DNA from: Calothrix rhizosoleniae SC01
GTDB taxonomy: Bacteria > Cyanobacteriota > Cyanobacteriia > Cyanobacteriales > Nostocaceae
Assembly: GCF_900185595.1 (NCBI RefSeq)
Contig: NZ_FYBH01000368.1
Span: 1-35,929 of the forward strand
DNA length: 35,929 nt
Reading direction: 5' to 3'
The notes under the pieces were generated by a model, which did not search any database, had not been told where the DNA came from, and saw only the letters and a program-made list of their open reading frames with translations. Below are positions 1-7,994 of the stretch, one piece after another. Positions within the stretch are counted from its first letter, which is position 1, and every line of letters begins with the position of its first letter. The position numbers and the translations under genes were made by a program.

Positions 1-227
1 GTATCCAATAATAATGCAGCCATTTCTAAGGCATGGGTGCAAGAAGTAGTTAGTAGTACTTTGGGAACTTTGAGGATATCTTCCAATAGACTATGACATT
101 TCTTGGTAATAGCCCCATCTCCAGAAAGATCCATATTTTCGATGGTCTTTTGGATATATGCAAATTCTTTCCCCACGATCACAGGGCGATTAAAAGGAAT
201 AGTTGTTAAAGGAATAGTTGTTAACAT
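1..227 (-). CDS. wecE: WecE/RffA-type sugar aminotransferase, N-terminal part (runs off the window edge)
   Basis: The first 75 codons of a DegT/DnrJ/EryC1-family PLP-dependent aminotransferase, probably dTDP-4-amino-4,6-dideoxygalactose transaminase, which makes an amino-deoxysugar nucleotide for surface polysaccharide. Seen: NRPVIVGKEFAYIQ, then LSGDGAITKKCH, then LLTTSCTHALEMAALLL, the conserved order of the RffA N-terminus. The lysine that binds PLP lies beyond the edge. ATG at 227-225 is preceded by GGAG with good spacing. The extreme N-terminus contains a short tandem duplication (LTTIP twice, from a repeated GGAATAGTTGTTAA), unusual but in frame. A degraded glucose-1-phosphate thymidylyltransferase, which supplies this pathway, lies just upstream. 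Confidence 0.75.
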   Translation of the reverse strand, partial: MLTTIPLTTIPFNRPVIVGKEFAYIQKTIENMDLSGDGAITKKCHSLLEDILKVPKVLLTTSCTHALEMAALLLD

Positions 228-255
228 TGATTTCTCCAATGGTAATCCAATCAAA

Positions 256-588
256 CTAGTTCGATTTGCAAGTAATTAAAGCTTTAGGGTGTTGGGCTGC
301 AACTAAGTATGCTCGTTATCCAATAACACTATCCATAATCCGCCGTTGAATACCGATAACTTGTACATCCTGCAAAATCATACTATTTTCTATATCTGCA
401 TCGATGAAGGTTACTCTATGAGTAATACTGCTATAGGAATTGATATTGATGATACATGGGGTCACAGTAGCTGTAATCAGCTACCAAGGGATTGATTTTT
501 GTTTCATGGTACCCATTTTCTTGGTACTAGTATAAGTTATGAGTCCCAGGTCTGTTCTCTTTGCAACTGAAAGTGTAAGTGCTTTCAT
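256..588 (-). pseudogene. rfbA: Relic of long-form glucose-1-phosphate thymidylyltransferase, internally deleted
   Basis: One reading frame joins the very N-terminus of RfbA/RffH (MKALTLS...TYT..K, from ATG at 588-586, resembling MKAL-LSGGKGTRLRPLTYT) to its C-terminal beta-helix end. The C-terminal part reads IDADIENSMILQDVQVIGIQ then RRIMDSVIG, like the IENS...RIVDSVIG ending of long-form enzymes. Roughly 245 codons of the catalytic middle are missing. TAG interrupts the frame at the junction (481-483) and TAA just before the last segment (316-318), after which RAYLVAAQHPKAL still matches the family ending. The nucleotide-binding loop is mutated (SVAKRTDLG in place of SGGKGTRLR). The gene is dead, and dTDP-glucose for this locus must come from another copy. 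Recognition is from memory of family motifs. Confidence 0.7.
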
Positions 589-902
589 AATTATTTTGGC
601 ATCAGTGATGATGTATATTCCATTTATCGCATATTTTATTTTGTATCAGGAGATAATTATGAATTACTTGCTAAAAATTCAAAATCTAAGAGCTTAATGT
701 AAAAATTACGTTATTTGTATCTCAATGTCCTAAGTAATAGCACTAAGACTAGAGAACAATAAATTTCCCTTCACTAAGCCCCATTGGGTCGGGGTGTAGG
801 GGAAAAGATAGCCCCATTCTCTAGGACGATTGCGAAGGGGAGGGGTTTCAAGCTCTGACCAGCGCCGTCTTTCCCCTACACCCCACACCCTTCTTCCTGA
901 CC
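589..902. other. Intergenic stretch with a 15-bp inverted repeat
   Basis: No convincing gene on either strand. The right half holds an exact inverted repeat, GGGGTGTAGGGGAAA at 791-805 against its complement at 870-884, with a 64-bp GC-richer spacer. This could be a small mobile or repetitive element, or a long stem downstream of the acetyltransferase gene (minus strand, ending at 903), where it could act in transcript ending. There is no T-run typical of an intrinsic terminator. Confidence 0.4.
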
Positions 903-1469
903 TTATTTCTTCATAGCTATAACTTTAGCTGGAATACCTACAGCAGTTCTTCCTGATGGTATATTGATTAAAACCACGGCATTGGCACCGATATTGGCGC
1001 GATCGCCAATGGAAATATCACCAAAAATTTTTGCTCCGGCACCAACATTGACACCAGTTCCCAATTTTGGTGCATCAAGTGGACGTTCAAGATAACGATT
1101 ACCCAAAGTCACACCTTGACGGATAATACAATCATCACCAATGGTACAATTCCCATGAATCACAATCGCTCCTTGATGTTCAATAACTACTCGGCGACCA
1201 AGTTCAACAGTATAAGGTAATTCAATTCCGTAAGTATTACGGATTTTACGATATAAAGCCCGGTATAAAATACTAAATGGAGCCCGTAGGATTTTGGGTT
1301 CAATCTTCATCCTCCATGCACCAAAACGATGAACGGCAACTGCTCTAAATCCTGGCTTTGTCCAATCACATCCATGAGCAATCCAGTCTTCTTTTATTTG
1401 TTGCCAAAGTCCAGTTTTATTACTTATTGCTACCGTAGAGTTTGATACTAAGTCTGGTTGTGTAACCAT
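903..1469 (-). CDS. Serine-acetyltransferase-like hexapeptide (left-handed beta-helix) acetyltransferase
   Basis: A 188-residue acyl-CoA-dependent O-acetyltransferase of the CysE/LbH-SAT group. Residues about 85-182 show the isoleucine-rich hexapeptide repeats (VVIEHQGAIVIHGNCTIGDD, then KIFGDISIGDRANIGANAVV) and the closing AVGIPAKVI motif. H98 and H105 sit where catalytic histidines occur in this family. The protein is shorter than housekeeping CysE (about 245 residues or more), as is usual for copies in polysaccharide loci, where such enzymes probably acetylate a sugar or make an activated acceptor. It lies 68 bp downstream of the GT2 gene on the same strand, consistent with one operon. 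The true acceptor (serine or sugar) cannot be decided from sequence alone. Confidence 0.8.
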   Translation of the reverse strand: MVTQPDLVSNSTVAISNKTGLWQQIKEDWIAHGCDWTKPGFRAVAVHRFGAWRMKIEPKILRAPFSILYRALYRKIRNTYGIELPYTVELGRRVVIEHQGAIVIHGNCTIGDDCIIRQGVTLGNRYLERPLDAPKLGTGVNVGAGAKIFGDISIGDRANIGANAVVLINIPSGRTAVGIPAKVIAMKK

Positions 1470-1537
1470 AATCTATTGTTACTGATAAGCAGTCAATTAT
1501 CTAAAATAATGAAGTTGGGTTATTAATCTATCTACAT

Positions 1538-2548
1538 TTATTGCGGGGATTGAACAAACACTTTGACTATTACGCTATTACGGAGGAAATCAGTCAGAAA
1601 TTGTGGGGGATCCACAGACTGTTGTCCCATAATTAACCAGCGCAATTTAGTCAGAGCAAAAGTAAAGGCAAAAGCAGCATCAGCCAGTAATCCATATAGC
1701 CAACCATGATTTTTGACAAAGTAACGTCGTCGAGAATTAAACCAGTATTGCGGACGACGTTTGGGTGGAGCTTTAGGGTCGGTAACTCCAGAACTTTGAC
1801 CAACTAAATGTACAATTCGGCTTTCTGGGACATAATAGCAAGTCCAGCCAGCCCTATTCGCCTGTAGGCAGAAATCAGCCTCTTCGTAGTACATGAAGTA
1901 ACCTTCATCCATAAAACCGACACTGTCAAAAACTTGACGGCGTATAATCATACTGGCTCCAGCAACCCAATCAACTTGGGTAATTTCCTGAGGAAGGGTT
2001 GGGGGCACAACAGCCCAACGTTCTTTGAATTTTTTGCCAAATCGCAGACGTAAGCCATTGTCTAACTCACTCAATATTGAATGAAATCGAAATGCAGAAA
2101 CTTGAACTGTACTATCAGGATCTTCAAGACGACTACCAGCAATTCCCACCTGGGGATGTTTATCCATAAAATCCACAAGTACCTTTAAAGCATGAGGATG
2201 AACAATTGTGTCTGGATTAAGTAAGAGGACATAATTTGGAGGATGATGGGAATTTAGAGCCGGGCGGATTGCCTCATTATTACCAAAGGCAAAACCACCG
2301 TTTTTTTCCAATGGCATTAGGGATGCCCAATCTTGCCAACCTTCAGTTTCAATGGCAGTTTGAATTTTTGCAACTGAATCATCACCAGAAGCATTGTCGG
2401 TAATTACAACACGAGTTCCAGGAAGCGATCGCACTTCATCCACAAGGGAGTGGAGACAGTCGATGGTTAGATCGGGTGTTCGGTAGTTAACAATGACTAC
2501 AAGTAGAGAAACTGCTTTTTTGGGCTCAATGATATTAGTATTAGACAT
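1538..2548 (-). CDS. GT2-family glycosyltransferase (rhamnosyltransferase-like)
   Basis: A 336-residue inverting GT-A glycosyltransferase, probably adding rhamnose or a similar sugar to the lipid-linked repeat unit at the cytoplasmic membrane face. Seen: N-terminal VVIVNYRTPD (18-26), DNASGD (51-56), NGGFAFGNN (83-91), LLLNPDT with the NPD metal/nucleotide site (about 108-114), WVAGASMIIRR (194-204), and the acceptor-side YYEEADFC (220-227). These are hallmarks of the WbbL/RfbF-like branch of GT2. A hydrophobic segment near 285-307 may touch the membrane. It is the second-last glycan enzyme of the minus-strand cluster, with a 227-bp gap upstream, longer than most gaps in the cluster. Sugar specificity is inferred only. 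Confidence 0.85.
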   Translation of the reverse strand: MSNTNIIEPKKAVSLLVVIVNYRTPDLTIDCLHSLVDEVRSLPGTRVVITDNASGDDSVAKIQTAIETEGWQDWASLMPLEKNGGFAFGNNEAIRPALNSHHPPNYVLLLNPDTIVHPHALKVLVDFMDKHPQVGIAGSRLEDPDSTVQVSAFRFHSILSELDNGLRLRFGKKFKERWAVVPPTLPQEITQVDWVAGASMIIRRQVFDSVGFMDEGYFMYYEEADFCLQANRAGWTCYYVPESRIVHLVGQSSGVTDPKAPPKRRPQYWFNSRRRYFVKNHGWLYGLLADAAFAFTFALTKLRWLIMGQQSVDPPQFLTDFLRNSVIVKVFVQSPQ

Positions 2549-2775
2549 AAAAATTATATTCTCTAGAACCTATCAAATATGAAGGTAGGCAATAGTATTA
2601 CTATTAATATTAAATTTATTGGTATTTGCCCTGGAATGTAGATTATGTAAATTATAAAACTTGGTTTAAATAATTTTAAATGCCAGGTTAGCTAATGAGC
2701 AATAATTGTCAGTGAATCAATCCATGTTCCTTAACTATTACCTAAAGTATTAACTTAGAATTTATACCTCTTTTT

Positions 2776-3822
2776 TCACTTCATCAAATATTCAATTTTG
2801 TCGAGAGTTCGCGCTAAATCTTCCAAATTAATCATAAATCCATCAGGAGAATTATTTCCGACAACAAAAGCATAGCGCATATCTAAACAGTCTGTATAAT
2901 CTTTATAAATACCATGAAACCTGTACGGTGGTTGTAAAGTGAAAATTGTTCCATGATCTGCCATTGTAAAGATTCCATGGGCAATATGGCTCCCTTCAGT
3001 TCCCAGAATAATTTTTGCACCAAGTGTTTGATGCACAATTTCTTTAGCTGGCATGTGCTCGGGATTAATGATAATAAAACCCCGAGTTTCCAGAAATTGT
3101 GCAATCTCGTCTTCGTTTGTTAGTACCCGTGAAACACCTGATTTTCCACGGCGAATCATGACTCCATAATTTGGTTGAAGGGGCGTTAAATTCTTTAAAG
3201 CAGAACGTAAAAGCTCGTAGCGTTGGCGTTTGAAACTATTTTGTCCAACATCATTAAGTATGATTAGCTCTCCGCATCTGATTTGAGTAATTGGGCGCGA
3301 TCGCAGGTTAAAAAGACTTAGGTACTCAGATTCATGGGCATAAGGTTTTTTAACAACAGTAATCGGCTCTGCTAATTGTTGTGCGGCAAGATTCAAGGGC
3401 AAATCGTCTCCGATCCAATGACCAAAAAAGCGATTCCCAGCAAAAGTACAGGAAAGTGCAGCTTTAGGGAGATAATCAACTACCTTCGGACTGAAGAAAG
3501 ATTCAGGTGTGGAGACAAGTGTATACTTCATGGCTCCCTTATATACATACCCATTGAGAATCAATGCATCCCTAATATGATAAGCAACCGTCGCACTATG
3601 CTCTCGCATAGTTCCCGCAAGTCTGTTTTTCTCGATATCAAGGTTAACACCTTCAATAAAACCAGTAACTTTATCTAGTTGTCCTTCCAAATAAATTGCT
3701 GGTAGTGAAGGAGCTTTCTCACTTGGACATAAAATAGAACATTGCTCACTTACTTCTTGAGAATCTTGAGAACCAATTAAAATACGCTTGATTAGCCGCC
3801 TCAAGGGTGTGGTTTCTATCAT
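2776..3822 (-). CDS. GT61-family (DUF563) glycosyltransferase
   Basis: A 348-residue protein matching the DUF563/GT61 pattern of capsular polysaccharide transferases. An FFGHWIGDDLP motif (132-142, the family's GHW-x-x-D-x-LP) is followed by VMIRRGKSGVSRVLTNEDEI (221-240). Next come FLETRGFIIINPEHM (243-257) and a GAKIILGTEGSHIAHGIF segment (268-285), where many relatives have G-x-H-GA. The role would be transfer of one sugar of the repeat unit. No signal peptide or membrane segment is apparent, so it is probably cytoplasmic. Only 33 bp separate it from the upstream transferase gene, supporting co-transcription. Donor and acceptor are unknown. Two smaller frames inside it (100 and 73 codons) are shadows. 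Confidence 0.8.
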   Translation of the reverse strand: MIETTPLRRLIKRILIGSQDSQEVSEQCSILCPSEKAPSLPAIYLEGQLDKVTGFIEGVNLDIEKNRLAGTMREHSATVAYHIRDALILNGYVYKGAMKYTLVSTPESFFSPKVVDYLPKAALSCTFAGNRFFGHWIGDDLPLNLAAQQLAEPITVVKKPYAHESEYLSLFNLRSRPITQIRCGELIILNDVGQNSFKRQRYELLRSALKNLTPLQPNYGVMIRRGKSGVSRVLTNEDEIAQFLETRGFIIINPEHMPAKEIVHQTLGAKIILGTEGSHIAHGIFTMADHGTIFTLQPPYRFHGIYKDYTDCLDMRYAFVVGNNSPDGFMINLEDLARTLDKIEYLMK

Positions 3823-3855
3823 TATTTTTCAAACTGCTTTATCATCAGTACGAGA

Positions 3856-4848
3856 TCAAATTACTCGGCAAGATTCTTTATATGCTGCCTCTTGCTTCGA
3901 CCTAAAATATTTGATGACTTTACCGAAAGTACGCCATTGAGGTGGAGCTTCATTTTGCATGGGACCAAGAGAGGATAGCCACTCTGCTACATCTGGATGG
4001 GTATCGTAGATACATTCCATGAATGTTGGCCAGAAATGTGGCCACATGGAATCATGATAGTGGATTATTTTTGCTGTCTTGAGTTCTTCTTGTTTGTACC
4101 ATTGAGCATGAATTTTACTACCCATACTATAGTTATGAGAATGAGGTAAACTTCTCCAAGATAAACCCATTTTTGCCATAGTTAAACCAAGAACAATCTG
4201 ATCAGTAAAGAAAATCCCATGCATCTGATTGGTTATAGAAGAATGGAGTAACTGGTTGCATGATTGTAAATAATGGTTAGCAAAATCAGTTAAGCGACGA
4301 TAAACAAAAACCCCACTATTAAAGTAAAGACGAATACGTTTATCTTCCAATTCTGTTTTAATCCAGGGTAAGTCTTCAATTTCTATACCGATACACTTAC
4401 AAGTCTCCTGCCAGTAAGTTTCCAAAGAATCCCCCACACCACTTGTTGCACCAATACTGTCGGGGGTACAAGCCAGAAAATCTTCTTCCTGATTTAAATT
4501 GAGTAAATCTGGTTCACCTACAAACAATAAATCACTATCCAACCAGCTAATACATTCAGACGTGCTACGCTCTTGTGCAGCTACTAAGGCAAAAGGCTTA
4601 TTCATGAACTTGTTCCAAGAGTATTTGCTTTTTGCCTGAAAACGAATATACTCCACATCCAGCCGCTTAAAAGCTTGATAGGTAGAATATGCAAGAGGAG
4701 GACCAAACCGGGGAGTAACTGCGAATATGGGTGCATTAGCCAACTTGCCTCCCCATCGACGTAGGCTCTCTATCATGCGTACAGTTTGAGTTTCGAGCCC
4801 TCCAGATTCAATACAACAAACAAAAGTAATTGGAGAATTTGCAGTCAT
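3856..4848 (-). CDS. Putative GT-A-fold glycosyltransferase
   Basis: A 330-residue protein without a family I can name with certainty. It has a nucleotide-sugar transferase look: a beta-strand start (ITFVCCIESGGLE, 7-19), WLDSDLLFVGEPD (102-114) with an Asp-Ser-Asp metal motif at 104-106, and an FNSGVFVYRR block that is typical of GT8-like enzymes. Further on are several aromatic and His residues (HDSMWPHFWP) that could shape an acceptor site. It begins 111 bp after the neighbouring GT4 gene and is followed closely by the GT61 gene, so it probably adds one sugar of the same repeat unit. No signal peptide is visible. The enzyme class is inferred from the DxD motif and gene context. Confidence 0.7.
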   Translation of the reverse strand: MTANSPITFVCCIESGGLETQTVRMIESLRRWGGKLANAPIFAVTPRFGPPLAYSTYQAFKRLDVEYIRFQAKSKYSWNKFMNKPFALVAAQERSTSECISWLDSDLLFVGEPDLLNLNQEEDFLACTPDSIGATSGVGDSLETYWQETCKCIGIEIEDLPWIKTELEDKRIRLYFNSGVFVYRRLTDFANHYLQSCNQLLHSSITNQMHGIFFTDQIVLGLTMAKMGLSWRSLPHSHNYSMGSKIHAQWYKQEELKTAKIIHYHDSMWPHFWPTFMECIYDTHPDVAEWLSSLGPMQNEAPPQWRTFGKVIKYFRSKQEAAYKESCRVI

Positions 4849-4959
4849 AATATTCTGTTAAAGTAATAGGCTGTAAATTATAAACACAGTTTCAAAATTG
4901 GATAAATATACTTAATTTTAGTTTGTTATTTAAAATTGATAGAACATATTAATCAAACC

Positions 4960-6198
4960 CTAACCTTCTTGTTGGGTTATGTGAATTTCTCCTTTGTCTA
5001 GATATCGATTCTCTTGAATTGCCAATAGGATAGATTTGAGTTTAGCCCCCCAACTTTGTGAAGTATCATAAAATTGTTCTTGTAAACCCAGACATGCTTG
5101 TCTCTTTTGGTCATAAAATTCATGATCATCACATAACTTGAGTAAGGCATCACCATATGCCTTGGTATCATCAGGTGGGACTTCTACAACTGCATCCCGT
5201 ACATAAGATAAGGCTGGACAAACAGCAGAGGTAACTACTGGTCGTCCTGACAAAATGCCTTCAACAACAACTTGGTTGAATCCTTCTACAAAGTCTGTTC
5301 TTGTTGGCACAATTACAACATGTGCACGATTAAACATTTCTCGCATTTGTGATTTATTGCAGTGACCATGACAAAAAAAAGAAGAATCTAATCCAGCTTG
5401 GTTAACAGCTAAACGTAAAGACTCCAGTGCTGATCCATTGCCACAAATATCAAACCTAATATCCTGTCTGTTCTCCTTGGCAAAAAGCTTAGCAATTTCC
5501 AGAACATTGAAAACACCCTTGTTTGATTCGATACGACCCGCAAATAAGATTCTAAACGGTGAACCTTGTTTATCTGGTTCGCCTATACCCGCAAATTCTG
5601 GACGACGATAGGTAGGTAAGAAAGGCACCATTGGTCTATGGTGAGCACGTGTTATTTCTAATACTTGCTCACGGATATCATCCGATGCAATTAAAATGGT
5701 ACTACAAGCATTAGCAAATAGATGGCGATTAAGGGTAGAGATAAATCTCTGGATCTTGCTTGGGTGAAAGTACTTAGGCCACAAGACACAGTGTAAAGAT
5801 GGTATAACTTTCACACCTAAAAAAGGTAGTACGGACAAAATAAACCATTGTGTTGTGCCATCAGCGACTACAGCAACATTAGCTCGGAAGCGGAATGCTG
5901 ATATAATTAATCCTAATCCATACCAAATATTATTTAAGTAATACAGGATACCCGATGCTTTGGGTAGGGGAACTGGACGATGTTCTATGATGAATTGACC
6001 TTCATGCAATATTTTCTTATCCCTACATGATGAAATTACGTAAGCCTGTGCATCTAAATCACGACATACATCATAAAACTGACCAGAATAGGTGAGTGAA
6101 ACTTGTGATGGATCCTCTTGTCCTTGAATCCAGTGTTGATAAGTTCCAATCACATTTCCTGGACCAGCTGCGTATAGTATTCTCAAAGGTTGAGACAT
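4960..6198 (-). CDS. GT4-family (GT-B) glycosyltransferase
   Basis: A 412-residue retaining glycosyltransferase. The C-terminal Rossmann half is clear: FRILFAGRIESNKGVFNVLE (215-234), a nucleotide-proximal FDICGNGSALES (249-260), then EGFNQVVVEGILSGRPVV (305-322) with the E-x7-E pair at E305/E313. The N-terminal half is divergent, with a hydrophobic strip near 92-130 that may associate with the membrane. The gene starts 9 bp after the polymerase gene ends. Its Shine-Dalgarno (AAGGAAAAG) overlaps the polymerase stop codon, so translation of the pair is probably coupled. Donor sugar unknown; role in repeat-unit assembly is inferred from the cluster. Confidence 0.85.
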   Translation of the reverse strand: MSQPLRILYAAGPGNVIGTYQHWIQGQEDPSQVSLTYSGQFYDVCRDLDAQAYVISSCRDKKILHEGQFIIEHRPVPLPKASGILYYLNNIWYGLGLIISAFRFRANVAVVADGTTQWFILSVLPFLGVKVIPSLHCVLWPKYFHPSKIQRFISTLNRHLFANACSTILIASDDIREQVLEITRAHHRPMVPFLPTYRRPEFAGIGEPDKQGSPFRILFAGRIESNKGVFNVLEIAKLFAKENRQDIRFDICGNGSALESLRLAVNQAGLDSSFFCHGHCNKSQMREMFNRAHVVIVPTRTDFVEGFNQVVVEGILSGRPVVTSAVCPALSYVRDAVVEVPPDDTKAYGDALLKLCDDHEFYDQKRQACLGLQEQFYDTSQSWGAKLKSILLAIQENRYLDKGEIHITQQEG

Positions 6199-6207
6199 TT
6201 CTTTTCC

Positions 6208-7632
6208 TTATTTGTTAATTCTGGGAAATTTAAGACTGGCTGCCGAGACAGATGAAGGTTGCCTTGCCAGGGATGAGTGATTACTTAATTTTTTAGTTTC
6301 TGATTTGTTGAGCGCTAATCCCGCAATACCCCCACTAGCAAGGGTAAACACTGGATTTGGCATATTATTTAAGGTGCAGTCTAACATGTATAAGGTGATA
6401 ACTACAGATAACAATGCTGCTGGTGCAATTTCGGGTTTAAACCAGAATCTAGCTGGATACCGTAGCCAAAAAAAACTTAGACTAGGTAATAATGACGAAC
6501 TAAATAAAGCAATCAGACCCACTGTTCCATTAATACCAAAAGCAATAATCCATAAACTGTCGGTAATTGCTACATCTACCAGTTCGCCCTCCCAATTTTC
6601 TTCTAGTATGCGGTTTCTTCCCCATCCTCCCCAACCAAAAATTGGTCGGTGTCGTGCTTTTTCTGAAAGTAGTTCTTCATTACTCATTCGATACCCTAGG
6701 GATGAAGCCCGACCTGGTTCTACTACCATTTCTAAAGCTGAAACAATACCATGAATCCGTTCGCTATTAAATACTCCAGTTGCTCCCATATACAAGTAGG
6801 AAGACATAGCTAGCATTACTAATAACATTACCAAAGCAGTACGAAATTTTTTGGCAACAAACAGAATAATGCATCCCAATAATAAGTATAAATACGCGCC
6901 AGTTGACCTTACTAGTATAAATGTAAACAATAATCCTATCACTAACCACATGATAGGAATGCCCCATATTTGCTTAACGACACCAGTTTGCCATAGCCAG
7001 ATGCCAATGAGTGTTGCAGCCATCATCCACATGCCAACGGCAAGACCATGTTCCATAAATACTGTCGGTCTAAATGAACCATAACGAAATCCTTGAGCAA
7101 AGGCTCTCACATCAACATAGCCGTAAATCAGTTGATGGAATACTGGACTCATACGACTTTCATATAAACAGAAAGGAGCATAAATAAGTCCACTGGTGAA
7201 TATGGCAATTGCGAGATGGCGGAACCCAATTAAATTATTTAGGTATATACGACCCAAAAAATAGGGTATTCCATAGGATACAGTTTGTTGAAGGGATTGA
7301 GCTAATCCATCATAAGCCCCTAGATCATTACTCATTGAAGAAGCAAAAGGACATAAGCACCAAATTAGCATTGGTAAATCAAGCCAATTAAATTGAAAGG
7401 AACGAAAGCGTTGAACATCAAAAATGAAAGTAGCTAATAATATACCGTAACAAGTAGCTGACATCCGTTCATAATCTGGAAGACCAAGAACTGAGAATCC
7501 TGCATTTTGTGGTAAAAAAAGCCATGCGGCGATAAAACTGATAATAACTGCTCTTTGAGCTGTAAAACTTGTAAATAAGTAAAGAACAACTGGCAACCAG
7601 AGGAGCATGACAAGTTGTGCTTGAAGGCTCAT
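6208..7632 (-). CDS. Wzy-type O-antigen/exopolysaccharide polymerase (or O-antigen ligase family)
   Basis: A 474-residue polytopic inner-membrane protein with around ten or more hydrophobic helices. Examples lie at about residues 5-22, 28-45, 60-75, 90-103, 205-220, 226-243, 250-265, 268-285 and 370-390. A long polar loop around residues 300-355 contains ARHRPIFGWGGWGRNRILEE, which resembles the periplasmic RPxxGxG-type loop of the Wzy_C/O-antigen ligase family. It probably joins flipped repeat units into a chain at the periplasmic face. It sits between the Wzx-type flippase and a GT4 enzyme, the normal company of Wzy. Polymerase and ligase cannot be told apart by sequence alone, but the cluster favours polymerase. 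Confidence 0.75.
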   Translation of the reverse strand: MSLQAQLVMLLWLPVVLYLFTSFTAQRAVIISFIAAWLFLPQNAGFSVLGLPDYERMSATCYGILLATFIFDVQRFRSFQFNWLDLPMLIWCLCPFASSMSNDLGAYDGLAQSLQQTVSYGIPYFLGRIYLNNLIGFRHLAIAIFTSGLIYAPFCLYESRMSPVFHQLIYGYVDVRAFAQGFRYGSFRPTVFMEHGLAVGMWMMAATLIGIWLWQTGVVKQIWGIPIMWLVIGLLFTFILVRSTGAYLYLLLGCIILFVAKKFRTALVMLLVMLAMSSYLYMGATGVFNSERIHGIVSALEMVVEPGRASSLGYRMSNEELLSEKARHRPIFGWGGWGRNRILEENWEGELVDVAITDSLWIIAFGINGTVGLIALFSSSLLPSLSFFWLRYPARFWFKPEIAPAALLSVVITLYMLDCTLNNMPNPVFTLASGGIAGLALNKSETKKLSNHSSLARQPSSVSAASLKFPRINK

Positions 7633-7994
7633 AAGCTTTGTTAAGTGACAGTAATTAACTAAAAATGAATCAAGTATGGATAGGTGTGATTGACCAAACC
7701 TCTTCGAGGTAGGGGATGGGTTGTGGGGGATAGGGAGGAAAACCCCGAAGTGAATGGATGCAAGCCCCTTTTTTTAAAGAGGGAAAACAAGAAAGATGTA
7801 TTTTGAGCCACTGCGGTGGACAGGTTCCCCGGCATAAAGCAACTGCTGTCAAGTGGCGAACCCAGAAGGTGAGGCACGTAGTGCGATCTGCATACTGAGT
7901 CCGCCCTTAGAAACCTCTAATTTTAATTATGGGGTTCCCCAACCCCTAACGCCTTTCATTCTAATCACCTGAAATAATGTAGCTAATATTCAGC
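7633..7994. other. Intergenic region with GC-richer repeat-like sequence
   Basis: This 362-bp gap separates the flippase from the polymerase inside the cluster. Its middle (about 7700-7950) is GC-richer than the flanks. It contains GAGCCACTGCGGTGGACAGG followed by TTCCCCGGCATAAAGCAACT, a phrase resembling dispersed non-coding repeats I associate with Nostocales genomes. Near the ends are AACCCCGAAG and GGGGTTCCCCAACCCC, which can pair partly. Two overlapping frames of 60-72 codons run through it but are low-complexity (proline/serine) translations of the repeat, so I do not call genes. It may be a mobile-element remnant splitting the operon. Confidence 0.4.

Noticed and set aside
717-890. Possible tRNA or structured RNA around the 791-884 inverted repeat
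   Set aside because: No cloverleaf, no anticodon arm and no T-loop consensus; just two inverted arms.
3376-3678. 100-codon plus-strand frame inside the GT61 gene
   Set aside because: It lies opposite a well-supported glycosyltransferase and has no recognisable motif or ribosome site; a shadow frame.
6305-6754. 149-codon plus-strand frame inside the polymerase gene
   Set aside because: Antisense to a clear membrane protein; low-complexity Ser/Pro/Ile translation without family features.
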